NCBI RefSeq assembly: GCF_020442045.1
Contig: NZ_JAGRLA010000145.1
Span: forward strand, 1 to 64,000
Source of the DNA: Bauldia sp.
GTDB lineage: Bacteria > Pseudomonadota > Alphaproteobacteria > Rhizobiales > Kaistiaceae
Reading direction: 5' to 3'
Length of the DNA stretch: 64,000 nucleotides
Shown one piece after another: positions 37,917 to 47,294 of the stretch; position 1 is the first letter of the stretch, and the number at the start of each line of letters is the position of its first letter. The notes below the pieces were generated by a model that worked only from the letters and a program-made list of their open reading frames with translations, did no database searches and was not told the DNA's origin. The position numbers were made by a program, and so were the translations under genes.

Positions 37917-38933
37917 CTAGCGGATCGGAGGCGCGTACTGGATGCCGCCCTTTGTCCACAGGGCGTTCAGGCCACGGGCAATCTGAAGAGGCGAACCCGA
38001 ACCGACGTTGCGCTCGAAGATCTCGCCGTAGTTGCCCACTTTCGAGATGATATTGACCACCCAGTCGTTGGACAGCCCGATGTCTTCACCGAACGTCCCG
38101 TCGACGCCGAGGATGCGGCGGATTTCCGGATTATCGCTCGACTTCATCTCCTCGACATTTGCCTGGTTGATCCCGAGCTCCTCGGCATCCAGCAAGGCAA
38201 AGCCAACCCACTTCATGATGTTGAACCACTCTTCGTCACCCTGGCGGACCACCGGTCCGAGCGGCTCCTTTGAGATGATCTCGGGCAGAATAATGCTGTC
38301 GTCCGGATTCTTGAGCGTTAACCGCACGGAATAGAGCTGGGAGGCGTCGCTTGTATACGCGTCGCAACGTCCGGAGTCATAGGCGGCGATGGCTTCATCC
38401 AGCTTTTCGAAAACAACCGGATTCAGCTCCATGTTGTTGCGGGAGAAATAGTCCGCGAGGTTGAGTTCGGTGGTCGTACCCTGCTGGACGCAGACGGCGG
38501 CGCCGGAGAGCTCGAGTGCCGAGGTGATACCGTCTTCGCTACGGATCAGGAATCCCTGGCCGTCATAGTAGGTGACGACCCCAAAGGCGAGGCCGAGGGC
38601 GGTATCGCGGGACATCGTCCAGGTCGTGTTGCGCGACAGAAGATCGATCTCGCCCGACTGCAATGCCGTGAACCGGTCCTTGGCGCTCAGAGGCGTAAAC
38701 TTGACCGCATCGGCGTCGTTGAAGATGGCCGCCGCGACGGCGCGGCAGAAGTCAACATCGAATCCCTTCCAGTTGCCGGCATCATCCGGGGCGGAAAATC
38801 CGAGGAGGCCGGTATTAACACCGCACTGGATGAATCCCTTTGCCTTGACGTCTTCGAGCGACGTGGCGCCCGCGCTGCCGGCAAGCAGCGAGAACGCCAC
38901 GCCGGCAACCGTCGGTATCAGAAGCGACTTCAT
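37917..38933 (-). CDS. aapJ: General L-amino-acid ABC transporter periplasmic binding protein
   Basis: A periplasmic receptor, 338 residues. The signal peptide is MKSLLIPTVAGVAFSLLAGS with cleavage near GSAGA-TS. The mature family-3 binding protein has VKAKGFIQCGVNTGLLGF, FDVDFCRAVAAAIFNDADAV, SRNTTWTMSRDTAL and the C-terminal LGLSNDWVVNIISKVGNYGE-type region. The ATG at 38933 is preceded by AGGGAG; an upstream start would precede the signal peptide with a polar tail. It is the first gene of the aap operon, divergent from metC. In rhizobia Aap imports a broad range of L-amino acids and is needed in symbiosis. Confidence 0.96.
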   Translation of the reverse strand: MKSLLIPTVAGVAFSLLAGSAGATSLEDVKAKGFIQCGVNTGLLGFSAPDDAGNWKGFDVDFCRAVAAAIFNDADAVKFTPLSAKDRFTALQSGEIDLLSRNTTWTMSRDTALGLAFGVVTYYDGQGFLIRSEDGITSALELSGAAVCVQQGTTTELNLADYFSRNNMELNPVVFEKLDEAIAAYDSGRCDAYTSDASQLYSVRLTLKNPDDSIILPEIISKEPLGPVVRQGDEEWFNIMKWVGFALLDAEELGINQANVEEMKSSDNPEIRRILGVDGTFGEDIGLSNDWVVNIISKVGNYGEIFERNVGSGSPLQIARGLNALWTKGGIQYAPPIR

Positions 38934-39153
38934 TTTCGAAACTCCCTCACTTTGGTTCTGAACGGTCAAAATCCTCTCCCTTTTTCCGAGCATCCGAAGC
39001 GCCAGACGCCCCTGGATCGTGGCCCTGTCAGCTCCATTCCCGATTTGACCGGAGCATCACAGGCGATTATGCGACAACGGTCAAGAGTGACCGCCGCTGC
39101 CCCTTCCCAAGCAAACCTGCGGCCAGTTTTCCCTCCTCAGGTACCGCAAACCA

Positions 39154-40347
39154 ATGAATTCCTCCGAAAAAGACACAAAGAAGCGCGCGATCGCCTCCCG
39201 ACTGGTGCGGGCCGGACGCGATCCCGACCTGACCGGTCCCTTCGTCAATCCACCGGTGATCCACGCCTCGACCGTCCTTTTTCCCGATACCGACACGATG
39301 CTCGGCCGCCGGCAGCGCTACCATTACGGGCGCCGTGGAACACCGACCAGCGAAGCCCTCGAAACCGCCATCAGCGATATCGAAGGGGCGGCCGGCGCGG
39401 TGATCTGCCCCTCGGGCCTCAATGCCGTATCCACAGCGCTACTTAGCGCCCTCTCGGCCGGCGACGAGGTGCTGATCGTCGATTGTGTCTACGGACCGGT
39501 CCGCCACTTTGCCGATACGGTGTTGAGGCGCATGAATATCGACACCGTCTATTACGACCCTGCCGTCGGCGCCGATATCGGCGCCCTGTTCACCGAGCGC
39601 ACCAGGGCTGTCTATCTCGAGGCGCCGGGCTCGCTCACCTTCGAGATGCAGGATGTGCCCGCGATAGCGGCAATTGCCCGCGAACGCGGCGCCGTCACGC
39701 TGTTCGACAACACCTGGGCGACGCCGCTCTATTTCCGGCCTCTGGAAGCCGGAATCGACCTGTCGATCCAGGCCGGCACGAAATATATCGGCGGCCATTC
39801 CGACGTGAATCTCGGCTTTGTCGCCGCCAACCAGCGGCACTGGCCGGCCCTCAAGGAAACCCACGGAACTCTTGGCCTCTGCGCCGGACCGGACGACATC
39901 TATCTCGGCCTCAGGGGATTGCGCACCCTGGCCGTCCGCATGGAGCATCAGATGCGGTCGGCGCTGACGGTCGCGACCTGGCTGGAGCAGCGCCCCGAGA
40001 TCGCGCGGGTGCTCTACCCGCCGCTGCCGAGCGATCCCGGCCACGCGCTGTGGAAGCGCGACATGACCGGCGCCTGCGGGCTGTTCGGCATCGTTCTCGC
40101 CGGCTGGGAGCTGGCCGACGCCAAGGCTTTCGTCGACGGGCTGGAGCTGTTCGGCATCGGCGCGTCATGGGGAGGCTTCGAGAGCCTCGCCATCCTTGCC
40201 GACCCGCGCCGGTACCGCACCGCCGCTCCCTGGACCGGCGAGGGTCCGCTCATCCGGCTCCACATCGGCCTCGAGGATCCGGACGACCTGATCGCCGACC
40301 TTGATGCCAGCTTCGCCGGGGTCGCCGAAGCCAAGCTGTCGCGCTAG
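39154..40347 (+). CDS. metC: Cystathionine beta-lyase
   Basis: A PLP enzyme cleaving cystathionine to homocysteine, 397 residues. The PLP-Lys lies in SIQAGTKYIGGHSDVNLG, with YHYGRRGTPTSEALE at the N-terminal side and the conserved NTWATPLYFRPLEAG. It is divergent from aapJ with a 220-bp shared promoter region. The metC/aap neighbourhood is the same as in Rhizobium. The stop codon shares bases with the stop of the convergent PAP2 gene (CTAG). Confidence 0.95.
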   Translation: MNSSEKDTKKRAIASRLVRAGRDPDLTGPFVNPPVIHASTVLFPDTDTMLGRRQRYHYGRRGTPTSEALETAISDIEGAAGAVICPSGLNAVSTALLSALSAGDEVLIVDCVYGPVRHFADTVLRRMNIDTVYYDPAVGADIGALFTERTRAVYLEAPGSLTFEMQDVPAIAAIARERGAVTLFDNTWATPLYFRPLEAGIDLSIQAGTKYIGGHSDVNLGFVAANQRHWPALKETHGTLGLCAGPDDIYLGLRGLRTLAVRMEHQMRSALTVATWLEQRPEIARVLYPPLPSDPGHALWKRDMTGACGLFGIVLAGWELADAKAFVDGLELFGIGASWGGFESLAILADPRRYRTAAPWTGEGPLIRLHIGLEDPDDLIADLDASFAGVAEAKLSR

Positions 40348-41222
40348 CGGCGGCTGCCACCCGGCAGGGCGCGCCACAGCCCGGACAGCATTGCCCGCGG
40401 ACCGGCTTCGTCGGCGATCCGCCGGATCGCGATGGTCTTCGGCATCAGGGTGCCGTCCGCGAGGCATTGGAAGGCCACGCCGCTGCGGCCGAGCGCATAG
40501 GCATAGATCACCGTGAACGATGCGCCGATGAAGACGCCGGCGCAGACGTCGCTCGGGAAATGCGCCCCCACGGCCACCCTGCTGACGGCAACGACACCGG
40601 CCATGAGACCGACAAGGCCGACGACAAGCGGTTGCCCCCTGAAGATATAGGCGCAGGCGGCAAAAGCCGCGGCCGCCGTCGTCGCATGGCCGGACGGAAA
40701 GCTCACATGCTCATAGGCAAAGGAGATCGGCTGGAAGCTGAGGATTCCGTCTTCCCTGAAGCGGATCGGACGCGAACGGCCCAAGGTCCACTTGATGATG
40801 TTGGTGACCATCCCGGCGCCCGCGAGGTTGAAGAAGAAGAAGCCGCAGATCTCGCCGACCTCTACCCACGCCGCCGCCATGCGGCGGCCGATACGGCTCC
40901 AGTCGGCGAGGAACAGCAGGATCAGCCCGAAGACACCCGTGGGGATCAGCATCCATCCCGATTTTCCGAAGTCGGTAACGAACCGGAACAGGTTCGCCAC
41001 GAGCGGCGACAGCTTCCTTGCCCAGCGCGGGGCCTCGGAATCACCGGCGATTAGGGCAAGCGCTATCAGCATCGCGAGAAGTGCCGCGCCCGCCCACACG
41101 ATGCGGATGCGCGGATAGGCCGACAGCGCCAGCCGCGGCACCCTCCGCCGCCGCAGGCGCATCTTCAATACCGCGAGATTACCGGTGAACCGGCGAGGTT
41201 CCACCGCCGTCACACCGTCCAT
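40344..41222 (-). CDS. PAP2-family membrane phosphatase
   Basis: A 292-residue integral membrane phosphatase. The three PAP2 motifs are complete: K-x6-R-P in KWTLGRSRP, PSGH in SFPSGHATT, and S-R-x5-H in SRVAVGAHFPSD. About six membrane helices are predicted, after a basic N terminus (RLRRRRVPRLAL). Relatives act on undecaprenyl diphosphate, phosphatidate or lipid A phosphates (LpxE/LpxF); the substrate is unresolved. The ATG at 41222 is a choice; an in-frame ATG at 41291 would add 23 residues with no family similarity. Confidence 0.9.
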   Translation of the reverse strand: MDGVTAVEPRRFTGNLAVLKMRLRRRRVPRLALSAYPRIRIVWAGAALLAMLIALALIAGDSEAPRWARKLSPLVANLFRFVTDFGKSGWMLIPTGVFGLILLFLADWSRIGRRMAAAWVEVGEICGFFFFNLAGAGMVTNIIKWTLGRSRPIRFREDGILSFQPISFAYEHVSFPSGHATTAAAAFAACAYIFRGQPLVVGLVGLMAGVVAVSRVAVGAHFPSDVCAGVFIGASFTVIYAYALGRSGVAFQCLADGTLMPKTIAIRRIADEAGPRAMLSGLWRALPGGSRR

Positions 41223-41336
41223 CCCGATTGACTCGCTCGAATGGGTCACAACGGCGCCGGTGTACCTTCCTCTTCCTGACAGGTTCCCCACAAACAGGAA
41301 CCGAATGGGGCCAGGGACCGACTATGAAGGGAATTT

Positions 41337-41413
41337 TGGCGACCCCGGCAGGATTCGAACCTGCGACCTGTGGATTAGAAGTCCACTGCTCTATCCAACT
41401 GAGCTACGGGGCC
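41337..41413 (-). tRNA. tRNA-Arg (anticodon TCT)
   Basis: The minus-strand 77-nt cloverleaf begins GGCCCCGTAGCTCAGTTGG and ends with CCA. The anticodon stem GTGGA/TCCAC closes CTTCTAA, giving TCT. The T-arm reads GCAGGTTCGAATCCTGC. Confidence 0.97.
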
Positions 41414-41427
41414 GTCTGCGGCCCGTA

Positions 41428-41733
41428 TCAGTGCGTCCAGGGCTGCGGCCGGTCGTATCTGAAATTGTCGGAATAGGACTGCAGCTTGACGTCCCGTTCC
41501 TGTGCTTCCAGGACGCGATAGGGAATGCCGCTGCGTTCGGCATAGGCGACAGCCTCGTCCCGTGTCTCGAATTCGAGGTGGATCTGCCGCCGCATGTCCG
41601 ACGACGACGTATAGCCCATCAGCGGATCGACCTTGAGCGGCACCTCCGGCTCGTATTCGAGGACCCAGAACTCGGTCTGCGCATTGCCTGACTGCATCGC
41701 GGTCTTGGCAGGCTTGAAGATTCGCGCAAGCAT
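41428..41733 (-). CDS. NDUFS4-type accessory subunit of NADH:ubiquinone oxidoreductase
   Basis: A 101-residue homologue of the 18-kDa (NDUFS4/AQDQ) accessory subunit of complex I found in alphaproteobacteria and mitochondria. Typical pieces: MLARIFKPAKTAMQSGNAQT, WVLEYEPEVPLKVDPLMGYT, QIHLEFETRDEAVAYAERSG and the C-terminal RVLEAQ...SDNFRYDRPQPWTH. The ATG at 41733 matches the family start; a frame opening further upstream is not conserved. It lies between tRNA-Arg and tRNA-Pro, all on minus. Confidence 0.92.
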   Translation of the reverse strand: MLARIFKPAKTAMQSGNAQTEFWVLEYEPEVPLKVDPLMGYTSSSDMRRQIHLEFETRDEAVAYAERSGIPYRVLEAQERDVKLQSYSDNFRYDRPQPWTH

Positions 41734-41852
41734 CGGATGCCCTTCCACGCTGGATGACCTCACACGCCGACGGAAATCCGAAGCGCCGGCCGACCCGCAT
41801 AAATAGGCCGAGCCGAACCGGCCGATCAAGCCCCGCAACGGCGCGATGAGAA

Positions 41853-41929
41853 TGGTCGGGGCAGCAGGATTCGAACCTACGACCCCCTGCTCCCAAAGCA
41901 GGTGCTCTACCAGGCTGAGCTACGCCCCG
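41853..41929 (-). tRNA. tRNA-Pro (anticodon TGG)
   Basis: The minus-strand 77-nt cloverleaf begins CGGGGCGTAGCTCAGCCTGG and ends with CCA. The anticodon stem CCTGC/GCAGG closes TTTGGGA, giving TGG. The unpaired-type first base C is typical of bacterial tRNA-Pro. Confidence 0.97.
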
Positions 41930-42004
41930 ACACGGCTGGATCGCGGCCACTCAATACACATTCGCTGACGCACCTTCAAGCGGACCGGCCCGCCGCCGGC
42001 GCAG

Positions 42005-43042
42005 CTAGGGTGTCGCCGCCATCGGCACGAAGGCGACGCTGTCGGTCGGGATGACAAAACCCTCTTCGACCGCGGTGCTCAGCGGGTGCTCGGCCAGCGT
42101 CTCCTCGTCCTCCGTGACGATTTCCAGATAACGCAGCAACATCAGGAGAGCATCGCGGACGGCCGCGTATTCGTCCCTGCGCCGCGCCACAATCCGCTTC
42201 TGCGCCTCTATCCTTGCAGGGACCTTCCGCTTCCTCCGGTTGAACTCGATATTCGCCGGTATTGGTTCGTAGACGACATGCTCCGGACAACCATTGGGGA
42301 TTCGTCCCGGCGGACAGGCAATCACCACGCGGAGCATCGTTTCGGCCTTGTCGTCCTCGAGCCTGAAGGTGAGCTGATCCAGGTCCGCCAGATCGTCGGA
42401 GAGATTGTGTCGTCGCACGAAGCGCGATTCGAGCAGCTTCAACAGATCCTTGTGCGAATCCTCGAGCCTCTCCTTCACCTCAAGGAACAACGGGATGATC
42501 ATTCCGTGCTTGCCGGTGATCAGGCTCTTGATCACCGGCGCCCCGCGATATTCGCTGGCGACCAGTGCGAATTCACACCAGAAGATGAGGTCGAGAAGCC
42601 TGCTGATGCGGTTCTCGTGCAGCACCAGGTAGGTCAACGCTTCGCTGACCCGATCCCACCCGGCGGAGTTGATCCGGTACCGCCGTCGCTCCGCCTCTCC
42701 AAGATTGAAGTAGTTGCTGAGAATGGACGTCAGGGTCGCATACCGCTCCTCCAGGAGAGCGACCTCGACGACTTCGGTGACGATCTCCTCAATTTGATCG
42801 GGAAGCTCGTCCAGTTTTCGCAGGATTGCCTCGTTCTGCCGCTGGATCTGCCGGATCTCCTGCTCGATCCGCACCAGGTAACCCTTGATCTCCGCCAGGG
42901 CATCGATGATCCGCCTGTTCTCGTCTCGCTCGGCAAAGAAACCGACGACCGTCGCTCCGGCTCCGACGACGCTCGCGGCACTGGCGGCGTAAGCCAGATC
43001 GGAAGCGGGAATTCCAAGCAATCCTTCGAGCCCGGCCGCCAT
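42005..43042 (-). CDS. Uncharacterised alpha-helical protein with hydrophobic N terminus and coiled coil
   Basis: A 345-residue protein that I do not recognise. A small-residue hydrophobic stretch spans about 14-35 (DLAYAASAASVVGAGATVVG). It is followed by a heptad-rich coiled coil at about 45-95 (IRQIQRQNEAILRKLDELPD), then a long helical body rich in charged residues. There are no Cys-pair, Walker or hydrolase motifs. Hydrophobic-hairpin-plus-coiled-coil layouts occur in membrane-active or pore-forming effectors and scaffold proteins, but that is only analogy. The AT-rich leader (43043-43110) and the position beside tRNA-Pro suggest acquired DNA. Confidence 0.7.
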   Translation of the reverse strand: MAAGLEGLLGIPASDLAYAASAASVVGAGATVVGFFAERDENRRIIDALAEIKGYLVRIEQEIRQIQRQNEAILRKLDELPDQIEEIVTEVVEVALLEERYATLTSILSNYFNLGEAERRRYRINSAGWDRVSEALTYLVLHENRISRLLDLIFWCEFALVASEYRGAPVIKSLITGKHGMIIPLFLEVKERLEDSHKDLLKLLESRFVRRHNLSDDLADLDQLTFRLEDDKAETMLRVVIACPPGRIPNGCPEHVVYEPIPANIEFNRRKRKVPARIEAQKRIVARRRDEYAAVRDALLMLLRYLEIVTEDEETLAEHPLSTAVEEGFVIPTDSVAFVPMAATP

Positions 43043-43305
43043 TGAAAACTCCTATAGCGTGCAATGACAATTATTACTCTCATACCGTCTATTTGTCTTT
43101 TCTGCAATTGATGCGTCAACCGGGGAAAGGCGCACTTCCGGCGCCAGGCGCCCGCATCAGGCTGCCCGGGATTCGAGCCACGGCGGCCGGTCGACCGGAG
43201 CCGCGACGGCGGGACCGTGAGCCTGCTGGCCAACCAGACCGGGGATGTCGGGAGCATCACCCCGCATCGCGGCGGCGACGGCCACCGCCGCGATCCCTGC
43301 GTGGA

Positions 43306-44160
43306 TCAGTGCAGCCGGTCGGCGAGCGCCTGGGCCTCGGCGACGACCGCCGGATAGGCGTCCTCGCCGGGAGCGTGCTCCGCATAGCAGCGACGATAGG
43401 CCTCCTCGCCCTCGGCATAGAGCGCGTATGGATCGTCGGTGTCGCTGCCCGTCTGCGCCTCGGCCCGTGCCTCATAGCCTTTCCACACCGCGTCGCACGC
43501 GGGGATGGCGTGGACGGGCGCGGTCACTGGCGCGGTCGCCAGGTAGAACCTCCCCCCGCCGATCACCGCGACCATGATCTCATCCGGCACGCCGACCGCG
43601 AGATCCTGGGTGCGCATGTCGAGCATCGCGTAAACATGATCGGCTCCAGTCGGCACGGTCACCGGCAGCTCGGCGAAGCGGACGACCGCCGCATCGGCGC
43701 TGATCGCCTGGATGTAGAAGCTCTCTTCCCTCAGCGCATCGGGAAGATTATCGGGCATGGTGAAGGTGTCCCACCAGTCGCGGTGGGCGGCGAGCCACAC
43801 CTCGACAAGAGCGTCGGTCGTCACCAGCGCGCCCGCCTCCATGTCGTCTGCCGAAAAGAGGAGCCCGTCCAGGGAGCCGAAGCCGACGTCGGTGTCGAAA
43901 AGCGTGTCGAGGCTGATCGCACCATCGGCAGGAAACCCCTGAAGGGCGGCCGGGCCGACGATCTGCTTCAACTGCGCTTCGAGATCGTCGAGCGCCGCGT
44001 CGTGCGCCGCCATGACGTCGTCCCCGAAGTCGCCGGCATCGGTATCGGCGGTGAACCTGGCAATATAGGCGTCGCGGGAGGCGAGATAGTTTTTCACCGC
44101 TTCGGGCTGGACAGCAGCGACCGAGGCGAGAACCAGCAAGGCAATCGCGAGGAATCTCAT
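43306..44160 (-). CDS. Exported hypothetical protein
   Basis: A 284-residue protein with a short signal peptide (MRFLAIALLVLASVAAV). The mature part is acidic (VKNYLASRDAYIARFTADTD, DAGDFGDDVMAAHDAALDDL) and is predicted to be mixed alpha/beta. Two Cys residues in the C-terminal third (IPACDAVWKGYE, AYRRCYAEH) could form a disulfide. I recognise no family. It is divergent from the methyltransferase-like gene at 44326 by 165 bp. Confidence 0.7.
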   Translation of the reverse strand: MRFLAIALLVLASVAAVQPEAVKNYLASRDAYIARFTADTDAGDFGDDVMAAHDAALDDLEAQLKQIVGPAALQGFPADGAISLDTLFDTDVGFGSLDGLLFSADDMEAGALVTTDALVEVWLAAHRDWWDTFTMPDNLPDALREESFYIQAISADAAVVRFAELPVTVPTGADHVYAMLDMRTQDLAVGVPDEIMVAVIGGGRFYLATAPVTAPVHAIPACDAVWKGYEARAEAQTGSDTDDPYALYAEGEEAYRRCYAEHAPGEDAYPAVVAEAQALADRLH

Positions 44161-44325
44161 GTGAGGGCGTCCCGATGATGAGGCCCCTCATTCTATCCCG
44201 GAGCCCTCGCCCCGGATACGGGGAAGAACGGCGGGATGACGGTATCCGACACCCGGCCGCCGTTGTCTTGCCACGGGCTCCCGCTATAGTCCCTGCCGGC
44301 GACGCGAGGAGTAACCGGGATCATC

Positions 44326-45345
44326 ATGGCCAAGGGGAAGACTGCGAAGGAGGCCGGGCCGAGGCCCGCGCCGGGACAGGCCCCGAAAGCCACCGGTTCG
44401 CGCGCCGCCATACTGATCGGCATTGCCGGCGCGATCGTCGTCTCGGGCGTCCTCGCCCTGTTGCTGTGGCCACAGCCCAAGTCGGAATTCGTCGCCCAGG
44501 CCGGAACCGAACCCGGCCTGATCGCCCGGATCGAGTCGCTCTACAACGACATCTACGTCTACAAGCGCGCCAACGGGAATTACGTCCTCTCCTTCGGCGC
44601 CGAGCGGCTGCGATACACCGAATCGGTGGTCAATCCGGACGACGAGCTTGATCTCCCCGTCTATTATACCCAGTCGATGACGGTCGGCCTCGCCTATGCC
44701 CCGGCGCTGGAGGATGCCGCGATCATCGGCCTCGGCGGTGGCCGGACCGCCTGGTACCATCACAAGAGCGTCCCGGACCTCCGTTTCACCGCCGTCGAGC
44801 TCGACCCATCCGTGGCGCAGGTCGCCGAGCAGTTCTTCAAGGTCGAGCCGGAGAAGAATTTCGACCTGGAGATCATCGACGGGCGGGTGTGGTTGACGAA
44901 GTCCGACCAGGCCTTCGACCTCATCCTGATCGACGCTTACCGTGGGCCTTTCGTGCCCTTCCACCTGCTGACGACCGAATTCTACCAGGAGGTCGCCGGG
45001 CACCTGAAGCCCGGCGGCGTCGCCGTCCAGAATGTCGAGCCGTCGACGATGCTCTTCGACAGCGCCGTCGCGACGATCGGCGCCGCCTTCGACAACCTCG
45101 ATTTCTACAGGGGCAACGGCAACATCGTCATCGTCGCCTACGACGGACCGAAGCGCGACCCGGAAGAGCTCAAGCGCATCGCTGCCGAGCGTCAGGCCGA
45201 ATACGGTTTCCGCTACGACCTCACCGAGATCGTCTCACGCGGCTATCAACCGGACGTCGACGCCACCGCCGAACCGCTCACCGACGATTTCGCACCGGTC
45301 GAGTATCTGAAGGCGATCGACCGCCATAACCGGAAACAGACCTGA
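44326..45345 (+). CDS. Spermidine-synthase-like SAM-dependent protein with N-terminal membrane anchor
   Basis: A 339-residue protein. A Lys/Pro-rich N terminus and one hydrophobic helix (AAILIGIAGAIVVSGVLALL, about 26-47) precede a Rossmann domain of the aminopropyltransferase fold: IIGLGGGRTAWYHHKSVP, AVELDPSVAQVA and FDLILIDAYRGPFVPFHL. The second Asp of the D-x-x-D catalytic motif of true spermidine synthases is Arg here, so polyamine synthesis is doubtful. It is followed 13 bp later by a gene for the membrane half usually fused to such domains. Confidence 0.85.
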   Translation: MAKGKTAKEAGPRPAPGQAPKATGSRAAILIGIAGAIVVSGVLALLLWPQPKSEFVAQAGTEPGLIARIESLYNDIYVYKRANGNYVLSFGAERLRYTESVVNPDDELDLPVYYTQSMTVGLAYAPALEDAAIIGLGGGRTAWYHHKSVPDLRFTAVELDPSVAQVAEQFFKVEPEKNFDLEIIDGRVWLTKSDQAFDLILIDAYRGPFVPFHLLTTEFYQEVAGHLKPGGVAVQNVEPSTMLFDSAVATIGAAFDNLDFYRGNGNIVIVAYDGPKRDPEELKRIAAERQAEYGFRYDLTEIVSRGYQPDVDATAEPLTDDFAPVEYLKAIDRHNRKQT

Positions 45346-45358
45346 CCGGCCCCGCCAC

Positions 45359-46012
45359 ATGACAACAGCGATAGCGCTCCCCCTTCATCGCCGGCTGGCC
45401 GTCGGCCCCGCCGCCGCATTCCTCGTCGTCCTCGACGTGCTGACCCTCGGCTTCGTGACGCTCGGCTTCGAGATGGTCGCGAGCCGTATCCTGACGCCCC
45501 TCTTCGGCAGCGGCATCTACACCTGGGCAACGATCATCTCGATCGTCGTCGGCGGGCTGATGGCAGGCTATTTCCTGGGCGGCTTCGTCGCCGACCGCTT
45601 TCCCGGATTCGGACTTGCCGCGCTGATCAAGTTCGCGTCGTCGGCCTATCTCTTCTTCGTCTACTGGCTGTCGCAGGGAGGACTCGAAGCGCTGATCGAC
45701 CAGATCGACGGCGAGTTCACCGCCCTCTTCACCAGCGGCTTCGTCGTCTGCTTTCCGCCGCTGGTCATCCTCGGCATGTATTCGCCGCTCTCCGTCCGGC
45801 TGCTCTTGCGCGAGCCGAGCGACGCCGGGCGGATATCGGGAGGGCTGTTCGCCATCTCCTCCTTCGGCAACATCGTCGGGATCATCATCACGACCTTCGT
45901 CCTGATCCCCTCGATCGGCACCCGGGCGATCACCGCCGGCTTCGCGACCTTCCTGCTGGCATCCGCCTTCGCGTCGCTCAGCACCCGCGCCGTCTACCGC
46001 CAGCCGAATTAA
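45359..46012 (+). CDS. Membrane component related to fused MFS/spermidine-synthase proteins
   Basis: A 217-residue protein with about six membrane helices: GFVTLGFEMVASRILTPLFG, TWATIISIVVGGLMAGYFLG, and SGGLFAISSFGNIVGIIITT. These are the characteristic N-terminal membrane motifs of the large 'fused MFS/spermidine synthase' proteins. Here that part is a separate gene placed after the soluble half (44326-45345), with a 13-bp gap. The two products probably interact. Function unknown. Confidence 0.85.
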   Translation: MTTAIALPLHRRLAVGPAAAFLVVLDVLTLGFVTLGFEMVASRILTPLFGSGIYTWATIISIVVGGLMAGYFLGGFVADRFPGFGLAALIKFASSAYLFFVYWLSQGGLEALIDQIDGEFTALFTSGFVVCFPPLVILGMYSPLSVRLLLREPSDAGRISGGLFAISSFGNIVGIIITTFVLIPSIGTRAITAGFATFLLASAFASLSTRAVYRQPN

Positions 46013-46075
46013 ACCAGCGCGCGAAAAAACGCGCCTACCGGCGTTGATCGGACTCTGGAATTCCGGATTGCGCAG

Positions 46076-46654
46076 CTAGTGCGACGACAGCCCGCCGCTG
46101 CCCGTATCCGGCAGCACTTCCGCCGCCATCAGCCCCTTGGCGCCGTCGCCGTAGCGGACCAGCACGGTTTGGCCCGGCCGCAACTCGGCAAGGCCATACT
46201 GCCGCAGCGTCTCCATGTGGACGAAGATGTCCTCGGTGCCCTCGCCGCGGGTCAGGAAGCCATAGCCGCGAACCCGGTTGAACCACTTCACCGTCGCGCG
46301 CTCGAGACCACTGGTCGGCGTCACCGTCGTATGCGTGCGCGAGGCGACCGTCTGCGGCGGACGCACCGCCGTCGACTCGTCCATGCTGAGGATGCGGAAG
46401 GCCTGCATCCCCTTCTCGCGCCTGACCGCCTCGCAGACGATGCGCGCGCCTTCATGCGCGGTCTGGAATCCATCCTGCCTCAGGCAGGTGACATGGAGCA
46501 GCACGTCGGGCGCGCCGTCGTCCGGGACGATGAAGCCATAGCCCTTCGACGCGTCAAACCACTTGATGACGCCCGAGACCTCGACCAGTTCGACTGAACG
46601 TTCCTCGCCCGCCTCGACGCCGAGAGGAAGTCCGGGTGAGACCTTCGCCCCCAT
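46076..46654 (-). CDS. Cold-shock protein with two CSD domains
   Basis: A 192-residue nucleic-acid-binding protein with two cold-shock domains. The first is near residues 26-92 ([27 protein letters not shown]). The second is near 118-185 ([29 protein letters not shown]). The RNP-like motifs are intact in both. Double-CSD proteins of this size are usual in alphaproteobacteria and may act as RNA chaperones. It is monocistronic, transcribed divergently from gloA. Confidence 0.92.
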   Translation of the reverse strand: MGAKVSPGLPLGVEAGEERSVELVEVSGVIKWFDASKGYGFIVPDDGAPDVLLHVTCLRQDGFQTAHEGARIVCEAVRREKGMQAFRILSMDESTAVRPPQTVASRTHTTVTPTSGLERATVKWFNRVRGYGFLTRGEGTEDIFVHMETLRQYGLAELRPGQTVLVRYGDGAKGLMAAEVLPDTGSGGLSSH

Positions 46655-46874
46655 ATTGACGTGGTGCCCCTACACGATGCCGCAAATCGGCGCAGCCTTC
46701 GCCGAATCTCTTTCGAGCATAACACCCGCTAGGCGAGAGACCAGCCCAAAATGGCACTGTTTCCGCGCCCTGTGTACTCTATGCAACGGTCGCCGATCGG
46801 GATCGCGATTTGCCTTTGTCCTTCGTGACCTTATGCTGCCGCCGCAACGCGCCAGACTTCCGGAGGAGTTCTTC

Positions 46875-47294
46875 ATGAAATACCTGCACACCATGGTCCG
46901 GGTCACCGACCTCGACGAATCACTCAGGTTCTATCGCGATCTGCTCGGCCTCCGGGAGACGCGCCGGATCGAGAACGAGAAGGGTCGCTTCACCCTCGTC
47001 TTCCTCGCGGCGGAAGGCCAGGAAGAGGCGCCGATCGAACTGACCTATAACTGGGACCCGGAGGTCTATACGGGCGGCCGCAACTTCGGCCACCTCGCCT
47101 ATGAGGTCGACGACATCTACGCCTTCTGCCAGAAGGCGATGGACGCTGGCGTCACGGTGAACCGCCCGCCACGCGACGGCCACATGGCCTTCATCCGCTC
47201 GCCCGACAACATCTCTCTCGAAATCCTCCAGAAGGGCGCCTCTCTCGCCCCGCAGGAGCCCTGGGCCTCGATGCCGAATACCGGCGAGTGGTAG
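46875..47294 (+). CDS. gloA: Lactoylglutathione lyase (glyoxalase I)
   Basis: Isomerises the methylglyoxal-glutathione hemithioacetal, 139 residues. Metal-site positions are visible: His in [10 protein letters not shown], Glu in IELTYNWD, His in [10 protein letters not shown] and Glu in ISLEILQ. The ATG at 46875 has GGAGGAG upstream and matches the family start. It is monocistronic. Confidence 0.96.
   Translation: MKYLHTMVRVTDLDESLRFYRDLLGLRETRRIENEKGRFTLVFLAAEGQEEAPIELTYNWDPEVYTGGRNFGHLAYEVDDIYAFCQKAMDAGVTVNRPPRDGHMAFIRSPDNISLEILQKGASLAPQEPWASMPNTGEW

Noticed and set aside
38934-39153. Possible SAM-type riboswitch upstream of metC
   Set aside because: No conserved SAM-I or SAM-II core or pairing pattern could be found in the 220-bp divergent region.
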